DNA of 64,000 nucleotides from Triticum aestivum (taxonomy: Eukaryota; Streptophyta; Magnoliopsida; Poales; Poaceae). The position numbers were made by a program, and so were the translations under genes. The stretch covers positions 521,425,184-521,489,183 of the forward strand of contig NC_057795.1 in assembly GCF_018294505.1 (NCBI RefSeq), written 5' to 3'. Shown here in pieces: positions 11,401 to 21,379 of this stretch; positions within the stretch are counted from its first letter, which is position 1, and every line of letters starts with the position of its first letter. The notes below the pieces were generated by a model, which worked only from the letters and a program-made list of their open reading frames with translations, was not told where the DNA came from and searched no databases.

Positions 11401-13177
11401 AAGGTTTTGCATTGGTTTATACTAACCTATCTCACGAGTTCTTGTTGAGTTTGTTGTGAATGAAGCTTATGATAAAAAGAGAAACCGTGATATGAGAGGA
11501 ATTAAGGAGACATAAAAGCTCAAGCTTGGGGATGCCCAAGGCACCCCAAGATAATATTTCAAGAAGTCTCAAGCATCTAAGCTTGGGGATGCCCCGGTAG
11601 GCATCCCACCTCTCTTGTTCAACAACTATCGGTTAGTATCGGTTGAGCCTAAGTTTTTGCTTCTTCACATGAGTTGTGCTATCCTTGCAATGCCATTTTA
11701 ATTCAATTTTACTTGCTGCTTGAATAAAATCATTGGATCTGATTATTGAATAAGAAAAGGGGAACCCTTCCATGGCTAGTTAATTATTTGACTACTCAGT
11801 GTCCTTCACTCATATCTTTTGGAGTAGTTTGTCATTTACTCATGTGCTTCATGTATATCCTTTGAGTAAATTGTTGAATAAGTTGAATGTCATAAATCTG
11901 ATTTTTTATATGTTTCATATGCTTATAACATGGTTAGTGATGACTTCACACATAGAAAGTATGAGGCATAAAAGTTGTTGAGAGTTGGCAAACGTAGTTT
12001 TGGTCATCGTTGCAATTAATAGGAAGTAATAAGGAAAGAGAGGTTCACATACAAATATATTATCTTGTACATATTTTATGATTGTGAAGCACTCATTAAG
12101 TATGACATGCTAAAAGAGTTGACGTTGGACAAGGAAGACAATGTAATGGTTTATGTTTTCCGACATCTTAGTTAAAGCATATTGTCATTGACCTTTCAAA
12201 CATGTTGAGCTTGCCTTTCCCCCTTATGCTAAAAAAATTCCTAGCACCAAGTAGAGATACTACTTGTGCTTCCAAATATCCTTAAACCCAGTTTTTCCAT
12301 GAGAGTCCACCATATCTACTTATGGATTGAGTAAGATCCTTCAAGTAAGTTGTCATCGATGCAAGCAATAAAAATTGCCCTCTAAATATGTATGACTTAT
12401 TAGTGCAGAGAAAATAAGCTTTGTACGATCTTGTTGTGGAAGTAATAAAAGCGATGGACTGCATAATAAAGGTCCACATACAAGGGGCAATATAAAGTGA
12501 CGTTCTTTTGCATTAAGATTCTGTGCATCAACTCTAAATGCGCATGACAACCTCTGCTTCCCTCTGTGAAGGGCCTATCTTTTACTTTATGTTTTTACTT
12601 TATGCTTGAGTCAAGGTGATCCTCACCTTTCCCTTTATCATTTTATCCTTTGGCAAGCTCCTCGTGTTTGAAAGATCATGATATATATATCCAATTGGAT
12701 GTAAATTAGCATGGGCTATTATTGTTGACATCACCTAAAGGTGAATATGTTGGGAGGCAATACAATAAGCCCCTATCTTTCTCAATGTCCGGCTGAACCT
12801 CCATAACCACAAGTATTGCGTGAGTGTTAGCAATTGTAGGAGACTATATGATAGTTGAGTATGTGGACTTGTTGAAAAGCTCTATTCTTGACTCTTTCTG
12901 ATGTTATGATAAATTGCAATTGCTTTAATGACTGAAATTATAGTTTGTTAGTTCTCAATGAAGTTTCTGAACCATACTTGACATTGTGAATAGTTTGTTA
13001 CTTGATCATGAAAAGTTTTATGAGATAAGCTACTATTATGAAACATATTGATGCTAGAAAAGGTGATTGAAATTATCATTGATCAAACTTGTGCACCTAC
13101 TAGCATTCACACTTCATAAATTATTTCTTTTATCATTTACCTACTCGAGGACGAGCAGGAATTAAGCTTGGGGATGC
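8461..13177 (+). repeat. Non-coding interior of the Athila-like element with three diverged internal modules
   Basis: No gag, protease or polymerase is visible. Three related modules (about 8940-9400, 10450-10890 and 11190-11620) each hold TTTATTTCATAATTTTT-like sequence, then CAGACTGT(T/A)CTG, then TAACCTATCTCACGA-like sequence. Each ends in a pair of palindromic blocks: GGGGATGCCCAAGGCACCCC and GGGGATGCCCCGG...GGCATCCC. The same AAGCTTGGGGATGC string lies at the 3' LTR junction (13164-13177). The remaining sequence (11620-13160) is AT-rich and featureless. Confidence 0.7.
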
Positions 13178-14715
13178 TGATAGGTCTCCAACGTATCTAT
13201 AATTTATGAAGTATTCATGCTATTATATTACCCATCTATGGTGTTTTATATGCATTTATATATCATTTTACATGATTTTTGGGACTAACCTATTGACCTA
13301 GAGCCCAGTGCCAGTTTTTGTTTTCTCCTTGTTTTTGTGTTTTACAGAAAAGGGATACCAAAGGGAGTCCAAATGGCGTGCCAATTTTTGAGGATTTTTT
13401 ATGGACCAAAAGAAGACCACGGAGCATCGGAGTTGGGCCAGAAGAGCTCTGGGCTGCCCACGAGATAGGAGGGCGCGCCCCTAGGGGGGCGCACCCCCCT
13501 GTCTCGTGGACGGCCCGGAGACCCCCCCTGACGTGAAACCAACGCCAATAATTCCTATAAATACTAAAACTTTTGGGAATTAACCTAGATCGGAAGTTCC
13601 GCCGCCGCAAGCCTCTGTAGCCACGAGAAATCAATCTAGTCCCTCTCTGGCACCCTGCCAGAGGGGGCCATCATCACCGGAGGCCATGGAGGAGGATCTC
13701 GGAGGGGCCATCATCTCCATGAAGGCCAAGGACCAGAGGGGGAAAGCCATGAAGGAGGAAGGACAAGGGGGAGAACCTCTCCTCCTCTCTCTTGGTGGCA
13801 CCGGAGTGCCATCGGGAGGGGAATCATCGCCATGGTGATCATCTTCATCAACATCACCATCATCATCACCATCCTCACCTCTTTTACGCGGTCCACTCTC
13901 CCGCACCCCGTTGTAATCCCTACTTGAACATGGTGCTTCATGCTACATATTATGATCCAATGATGTGTTGCCATCCTATGATGTTTTGAGTAGATATCTT
14001 TTGTCTTTGGGTTGATTGATGATCTAGATTGGTCTAAGTTGTATGTTTCACTTTGATGCTGTCCTATGGTGCCCTCTGTGTCGCGCAAGCGTTAGGGATT
14101 CCCGCTGTAGGGTGTTGCAATACGTTCATGATTCTCTTATAGGTGGGTTGGTGAGTGACGGAAACACAAACCCGAGTAAGAGGGGTTGTTGCGTATGGGA
14201 ATAAAGAGGACTTGATGCGTTAATGCTATGGTTGGGTTTTACCTTAAAGATCTTTAGTATTTGCAGACGCTTGCTAGAGTTCCAATCATAAGTGCATATG
14301 ATCCAAGTAGAGAAAGTATGTTAGCTTTTGCCTCTCCCTCATATGAAATTGCAATAGTGATCACCGGTTTTGGTAACAATTGCCTAGGATAATTCCGCAC
14401 ACCGATCCACCATTATTTCACACTCGCTATTTACATTATTTAGTAATATATTCTAACCTTATGATAACAGCACCTACTTTTACATTTTAGCTCTCCGGTA
14501 TCATACAAAGTTATCCTCTTTATACCCACAACACAGTTTATTTCTTGTTTCTAGTTGGAAGCAAACGTTCGGTGCACGTAGAGTCGTATCAGTGGCAGAT
14601 AGGGCTTGAGAGAATATTGATCTTCCCTTTAGCTCCTTGTGGGTTCGACACTCCATACTTATCACTTCCACCTTTGGGAATTGCTGCAATGATTCCCTGC
14701 ACTTGGGGATTATCA
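13178..14715 (+). repeat. 3' LTR of the Athila-like element
   Basis: 1538 bp, TG...CA. It is nearly identical to the 5' LTR apart from scattered substitutions and an extra CCTAGGGGGGCGCAC-type segment near 13480. A TATA box (TATAAATA) lies near 13556. It is preceded by the purine-rich GAGGACGAGCAGGAATTAAG. Confidence 0.85.
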
Positions 14716-17415
14716 TGCTTGGATTTAATCCTCTTGTTCGATTCTTCGGTAGTTGGTCTCCCTTTTGGAACTATTTTGATTGGATTTTCCATGTCATCAG
14801 TGCAGCATCCGCGAGCAGTAGAGAAGTATGCCAGCAAAGGAACAAACGATTTATGGCCTTCATCCAAATCAGTTTTTTCTCCATCAACCAATATACTCCG
14901 GAGGAGCTCCATCACCTGTTCTGACTGTGAATCGCTAGCTGCGGCTGTGAATAAAGCGTCACTACCATGTTGCATAGTTGATGATACTTATTCATGTGAT
15001 CAGACCATACATGAGTATTCGCAGTCCTCGAAGAAGGGAATGCTAGCTTGGCATGCATTGTCCATCTTTTCTTGACAAATTTTTTTTGGAAATGTGCGTA
15101 CACCAAGATGATCCAGAACGCAGAATATATGTGCGCAGGGGTAATCCTGACTTTCCAACTTTTTACATTTACAAGCTGCATCATCTAGTCTTGCTCCTGT
15201 AAACAGACAAGTCACGTGATATATAAAATCCACAGGCTTAGCATCCACGCCTTGTGCATCCAACTTTTTTGCATCCAACTCCTCACTGTCCTTAGCTTCT
15301 AAGTCATTGGGATCCTTAGCATCCAGGTTTTTGGCATGCAAGTCCACACCATCCTTGCCTTCCAATTCATTGGGATCCTCAGCATCCAAGTTTTTTGCAT
15401 GCAAGTCCTCAGCATCCTTACCTTCCAAGTCATTGGGATCCTCAGCATCCAAGTTTTTTGCATGCAAGTCCTTAGCATCCTTACCTTCCAAGTCATTGGG
15501 ATCCTCAGCATCCAATTTTTTTTGCATGCAAGTCCTTAGCATCCTTACCTTCCTTACCTTGCAATTATGTAGCATCCCTGCCATATGGGACTTTATCATA
15601 TGGGGCTTTGTGCAAAACTCCAAACACGACCAAACCATCACATGCTACCCGGTCCGACCTTCCAATTTGTCCCTTCGACAATCTGACGCTTTACCTTTGG
15701 AAACATCACAGTTGTATAAATATAAGAGGCAGCAATCTCCAGAGGGTGTGCATTCAGCTTAGTGAAGGGCATCGTATGTGTTGCTACTGCGTCTAATGCT
15801 GCTTCATTCTTATGCATTATGGATACACAGTGCTCAACATGCTGCAACAAATCAACAAGCTGCATCTTCCTGTTCAGGTGCACATGAAGCCTTGAGTTGA
15901 GAGACTCACTCCTCTGATTACTCATCATGCCTAGGAAATATCTACCCTTTGTGTACGCAGCAGCCCATTTGTGTTGTAGCTCGTACATCCTGTTAACCCA
16001 TGACGACCTCTTCCCCGTTGGTTTTATTTTGAACCGAACCTTATAAGCCTCCCATCTTTTCTCAAACTCATCAACATTCCAACGACAGTAAATGAATTCC
16101 CTAAATTCCTCAAGCTTTTTCTTGCGGAGGTGCATCACCATATTCTCCTCGATATGCCACGTGCAGAAACGATGATCTTTTCCAGTCCAGACAGTAGCTA
16201 TTGCTTTAGCCATTGAACCATCCCCATCGGTGATTGCTGAAATGGGTGCCCTCTGGGACATTGCCTCCAAAAATACATGAAGAAGCCACTGGTATGATGC
16301 AACTGTCTCGTCTGACACTAGACCGACCCCAAACAAAACTGTGCTGCGGTGATGGTTCAAACCAACAAATGGAACAAGCGGAAGTGTGTACTTGTTAGAC
16401 CGGTATGTACTGTCGAACACCACGACACCACCAAAGGCAACATAGTCAATCCGGGATTGTGAATCAGCCCAGAATATGTTCCTCAAATGTCCTTCTTTGT
16501 CTTTTGTGTATTTGAAAAAGAGTTCCGGGTCTGCTTTTTTCTGTGCAATCATATAGGTGAGCAAATATCTAGTGTCACTGCCTTCTATCTTGCGCTTCTT
16601 CTGGATTGAAACATGGTTGTATAGGTCTTGATCTACAAATCCAAGCTTGTCGGGACCTCCGGCATTCTTCTCCATTACATTCATAATCTGATGTGTTCGA
16701 AATCCACCAACAGCACACTCGATGACATCAGCCTTTTGTGCGTCAGTCATTCTATGATGAGCCGATAAGTAGGGAATCAGGTCAGCAGGGACAAACAGAT
16801 GGTTATGCTTGTCCACAAAATTCTTGACGAACCAGAGGCCACTACTATCTTGTAGCTTAACCTGAAAAAGAGCGGGACACCCACACCGAGAAAGATCCCT
16901 CGGTGTTCTTTTTCTATCATCTCTGTTAAAGTGCTTAAGGGCGCGCCATCCTTGTTTGCAGCACTTGTATGTCCTTCTGTATGCATTTTGTTTCAGACCC
17001 GGACCCATATACTTCATATCATCCTTTCTAACACCAAACCCTTTTTTATCGCATAGCCTACATAGAACATGTAGGCTTCTTCCTCAGTCCTGGAAGTCTT
17101 CTTCACAATCTCTATGTATTACATACACTCATTCAGATCTGAACCAGCCATGCCTTTAATATCAATTCCTTTACCTTGCATGTGTACATCATCCAGGGCT
17201 ATGCCATCCTTGCATGCATCCTCATTATCATTATCATCCGTGCGCATACCATCCATTCCTTTGCCTTTGTTTCGTTTATCACCCATGTCCTTGTCATCCT
17301 TGCCTGTATTCCCCAAGTTTTTGCCATCGGTGCCTTTATCATCCATGTCGTTATGCTGCCAACGAAAATAGATAGTCAATGTTACGGATGGATAGCATAC
17401 ATAATAATTATGCAA
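14716..17415 (-). pseudogene. FAR1/FHY3-like MULE transposase of MULE-A, main body
   Basis: The order on the minus strand is: an acidic/basic N-terminus (17415-17119), a FAR1-type zinc DNA-binding domain, a MULE transposase core, a SWIM zinc finger, then a C-terminal KIVPKGRP motif (about 14755-14735). Transposases of this type cut and move Mutator-like elements; related plant proteins are transcription factors. The uninterrupted 459-codon stretch 17017-15638 holds CGC and HNH ligands (residues 45-73) and the D-D-E set: D202 in VVVFDSTYRS, D264 in AITDGDGSM, E371 in QRSESLNS. The SWIM finger (CKCKKLESQDYPCAH) is near 15130-15170. Damage: an in-frame TAA near 17105, a frameshift near 17045 in a poly-A/G run, a TGA and frame change at 15638, and the retroelement at 14715. 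The core looks intact, so decay is recent or the copy is partly functional; I favour pseudogene. Confidence 0.8.
15306..15557 (-). repeat. 63-bp coding minisatellite inside the transposase gene
   Basis: Four head-to-tail units of 63 bp start with ATTGGGATCC at about 15306, 15369, 15432 and 15495. They encode a 21-residue repeat of the type LDAEDPNDLEGKD followed by A(K/E)DLHAKN. A degenerate partial unit continues toward 15240. The repeat lies between the MULE catalytic core and the SWIM finger. The last two full units are nearly identical, which suggests recent expansion. Confidence 0.85.
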
Positions 17416-18674
17416 TACTCTGCTTAAATAATTTATTTAATTTTTCATATCGGATTCATGTACCAAACTCAGTCCTTCAAAAGTTGTAAGTAAGTGTAAA
17501 ATATTCCCTGACTAAATCCAGAAATATTTAATTGATTGTACTTGTTGTCACTGATGATCTCCTAACTAAATCCAAAGTGCACGAATCTTTCAAGTCCCCT
17601 GATAGATCCACCCTGATAGATCAATTATCTGCAAACTCCATTCAAAATTGTGTCCTAACTGAATCCAAAATTATCACCTAACTAAATCCAAATTATCTCC
17701 TCACTAAGTCGAAAATATCTCCAAACTCCATACAAAAATAATTATCTCCTAGCTAAATCCAAAATATTTGGAAACTCAATTCAAAAGCATCTCCTAACTA
17801 AATCCAAAATAACTTTCTTTGAATCCAAATCTGCTGACAAATTCTCATGGCACACAACCCTAACTAAGTGCTTCAATATGTCCTAGCTAAATCCGACTTA
17901 CACTTCCTTTGAATCAAAATCTTGTCACAACTTTCTGAAACCATAAACCCTAACTAACTACATCAACATGTCATAGCTAAATCCAACTTACACTCCCTTT
18001 CAATCGAAATCTTGTCACAACTTTCTGAAACCATAAACCCTAAACCTCACATGACATATCCTAAACCCTAATCAAATCCGACCCCTATTGGTACTATAAG
18101 CATAAGGGACCAACAAAGATTTGAGATGGCTAGGCACTTACAGCGAATATCCGGCATGAAAAAGTTGATGCACGTCGATGAGGATGATGTGGCCTCTCAG
18201 GTCGGGGAAGGTGGCATCCGCTCGGGGAAGGAGGGGAAGCTCGTCGGAAGATCCGGCGCCGCGACCTGAGTGGGGTGACTTGTGATGGAGGGGGAGGGAG
18301 ACTAGGAGCAGGAGGAAGGAGTGACACGACGAGTGCGATCGGCGGCGATCGAGGGCGCCGGAGGCGATCGACAGCGATCGAGGGCGCCGAGGTTAGGGCT
18401 CGGCAGGAGGAGAGAGGACGAACCGCTTGAACCAAATTTCAAAAGAGTACGCACGATGATTGGACCTCTATAATGAAGTGTTTTATTAATGCAATTAATG
18501 TAATCGAAAAATTTTGGACGAGAATACCCCTGGACATAATTGGGCCGATTAAAGGTACAAAAAAATTAGGTCGAAAATACCCTTGGGCTCAAAAAGGCCC
18601 AGTTATTCTAATCCGTTAGATCGCCCATATAATACACGTGATTTGGTGTATTATGATGCACCGTAAAATTTCCC
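17416..18674 (-). repeat. 5' flank and right terminus of MULE-A
   Basis: No gene is seen. From about 17500 to 18080 a degenerate CTAACTAAATCCAAA motif recurs about every 30-60 bp. A GC-rich block (18130-18435) may be a first exon or 5' UTR. The sequence ends TTTCCC at 18674; read inward it starts GGGAAATTTTACGGTGCATC, a Mutator-like terminus. The next 9 bp (18675-18683, tatttcttt) resume TRIM-type sequence also found at 37016, which marks the boundary. The matching left end was not found in the window. Confidence 0.6.
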
Positions 18675-18884
18675 TATTTCTTTGGGAGACTACGGCCACC
18701 GGACAAATCAAGCATTGGACGCAACAAGAAATTTCTCACGTTGAAGTGATGGTGTTTAAGGGAATCAGGATGGGGGCCACCAGCTAGCAAAACCAAATTA
18801 ACTAGCATTCAAGTAGGAGATATAAACTTTATTTTTAGCAGGTCTTTTTGGTGCATGCCGAGATGTAAAAGGCAATTTAGTTTA
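18675..18884 (+). mobile_element. Fragment of the TRIM-like Copia element, left of MULE-B
   Basis: These 210 bp match 37016-37226 almost base for base, from TATTTCTTTGGGAGAC to GGCAATTTAGTTTA. It is the interior/LTR junction part of the same short retroelement that resumes at 36359. It is cut on the left by MULE-A and on the right by MULE-B. Confidence 0.85.
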
Positions 18885-18896
18885 GGGATAAGTATA

Positions 18897-19240
18897 GGGT
18901 CCCGATAACTGCCACACGTGTGGTGTATTGGGTGGTTGTGCCACACGCCTCGTGTGGCATGGAGAGGAACCCACCCGCACGACCGCGTCCGGGCACGCAA
19001 AGCCATAGCCCGCACGTCCGGTGTGTGGCAAACCCGCCCACACGTCCGGGCCAAATGACCACGCTGCCCGCACGACCCAGCCATCCCGGCCTCCTTTCGA
19101 TCCCCAGTCCCGACTGCCGCCATCGTCTCCCACCTCTTGATCCCCTAGCTCCATCGCCGGCCTTCTATGGTAGCCATGGCAACCAGAGCAGATCCGTAGG
19201 GCCTTCCCACCGCTAACCACACCCCCTCCCCCCACCCCCA
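18897..19240. repeat. Left terminal region of MULE-C
   Basis: This is a GC-rich terminus with several CCACACG / CGTGTGG inverted pairs (18911-18960, 19030-19055). The ORFs that cross it are short and overlap on both strands, so I call none. From 19240 to about 21370 there are only short ORFs with possible small exons (for example 19862-20116) among TTGCCATG motifs. Confidence 0.5.
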
Positions 19241-20399
19241 CCCTCCAAAGATGACCAGCTAAAAGCAGGTGAATCTCCGATCTCCTACTGCTTCTCATCC
19301 TTCTTCTGGGTAGAAATTGCAAAATTACCAACAAAGGTGGCGACTGGATCCACTCTATCGGGGCAAAACACTACATGGTTTTCTGTGTATTCACATTTTC
19401 CAAGCAGCATACACCAGATCTGCCATGTACTACGGTAGAGTTAAGCTTAAGTTCTTAGTTTGCTTGGTGCAATTAGTTGGTAATGAATGGATGCGTAGGA
19501 ATCCCTAAAAAAGGGAGAGAAATGAGAAATTTGGAATAAAGGGGGGTAGGAAAATTAGTTGCCACTTGTGTCTAACGTCAGTTGCCACCTATCATTGCCG
19601 TTAACTGCCACCATGTTAACCTGTTGCTTGCCATCCTATTGTAGTGGTTGTTGCCATCGAATCGAAAGGATAGCTGGCACCCAGATTTTAGAAAAGAGAG
19701 TGGATGTGCATGTCCTACTTGCCATGATGTGTTGGTTGCCTACGCATGAAAATGTGATAAGGCTATCGTGTTATCTTCTACATGCAAACAGTAGAAGAAT
19801 ACATTTTTTGCGGATTGTTGATGCGTTCTTGTTCATGCAGTGATTGAGAACACATTGGCAGAAACAAAACACGGAAAGAATGAATCACGAAGATGGTGTT
19901 GATCCTTGGGTTTCTCAAAGGCCAGAAACGCCCCCTTGGGATGCAGCAGAGTACAGTCAACTCATTTCTGTAGGGCCGTTGCTGCCACTACTAGAGCAGT
20001 ACGCAGGCATTGGTATGATGCATGATAACAAAGAAAAGAACATTTGCCATGTTCGCGACGATGAAGATGACATTCTACTTATGTCCTACACTGTCATTTT
20101 TCGCTGGTTCTTATGACCAAAACACACTCAGGGGGGCACCATGGCAAGTTCAGTCACATGGCGCTAACATTGACAAATGTACGGGCAACCAACTTCAACT
20201 AGCTAATGTGGCAAATCAAGGTAACGCATACGAAAAAGAAACATACTGGTGTGGACATGAAACATAAACTTGCAAAGGATGGCAAAAGACTCACGAGTTA
20301 TGTCGGGAAAAATGCAGAACCTTCATGCAGCACATGGCATCAGGCGGCACCCATGTACCTGCCATCGACGTCATACACAGGTGAGTCCATAAAAAGTGA

Positions 20400-20720
20400 A
20401 GTTGCGGACAATGAATTAGCAGAAGGAGTATAGTTGACAACTGTAGTTTCCATGACTGAACAACTGCAGTTGCCATGCCTGAACAACTGCAGTTGCCATC
20501 CCTGGACAACTGCAGTTGACATGCCTGGACAACTGCAGTTTCCATGCTAGGACAAACTGTAGTTGCCATGTATGATCAAAATGTGATTGCAATGTACAAA
20601 CAACCGTGGATGGCAAGTGTGAACAAATCTGTGTGGCATGGTTGGACCACTGCATGTTCCATGTTGAAGAAACTACAGTTGCCATGCATTGACCAACTAC
20701 TACCATGATTACAGGTTATT
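20400..20720 (+). repeat. TTGCCATG-containing short repeat cluster
   Basis: The motif (A/G)CTGCAGTTGCCATG(C/T) with variants recurs at about 20-40 bp spacing (20450, 20470, 20490 and on). The same motif appears around 21080-21250. It belongs to the motif family dispersed through MULE-C. Confidence 0.7.
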
Positions 20721-21379
20721 ACGGTGGTGCTACCTCGGCAAACGTCTCATGGCAAGCTTCACATATTGTAGATAGAGAATGTCAATTCGGTGTGACAGAC
20801 CACACAAGATGGGCACATGCGGCACAACAAGGTAAGGGAATTTGAACCACAAAACAGCATTGCATTTGTTTTTGTGGGAATAGCATGTGAGGGAAAGAAG
20901 ATTTGTAGCAGTGATGGTGGAAAAAATCAAACAAAATACGCTAACAAGTGGTCGTGTGCAATGAGTCATATATTGTCTTCGGGATTTGCCAATTGCTAAA
21001 AGCATGTGTGCAGCACTAATGATTGATCGCATTTGCCTAGTGAGCTCAAGCCTAGAATACAAAGTTTTGATGCTAGAATATACTGGTTGCCATGTATTGG
21101 CAGCAGTATTTGCCATGTATGTAGGACTGCAGCTGCCATGGATATAGAATCCAAGTTTTGGTACTGAAAGGAGTTGGTTGCCATGCATTGGCAATAGTAG
21201 TTGCCATGTTTATTGGACTATAGCTGCCATGACTAGAGAACTATAGTTGCAATGCATGTCCACATGCAGACTCACGGCTTGCTGTTTGAATGATGTCATG
21301 CCAAATCACTTGCAGTTGATGTACTGTGCTACGATAAACATGTCATTCAAGCAAAATCTTACGCTTGTACCTGTTTTTT

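Larger units (their letters stand above)
6913..14715 (+). mobile_element. Complete non-autonomous Athila-like Gypsy retrotransposon
   Basis: Two LTRs (6913-8432 and 13178-14715) start TGATA(C/G)GTCTCCAAC and end GGGGATTATCA. The flanks are CGCTT (6908-6912) and TGCTT (14716-14720), a 5-bp target duplication with one C/T change. A tRNA-Asp-type primer site lies at 8443-8460, and a GAGGACGAGCAGGAATTAAG stretch precedes the 3' LTR. The 4.7-kb interior shows no gag or pol; ORFs there are short and unrelated. The LTR style matches the Sabrina/WHAM/Fatima group of wheat, but the exact family name was not verified. It interrupts an exon of the FAR1-like gene of MULE-A. Confidence 0.85.
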
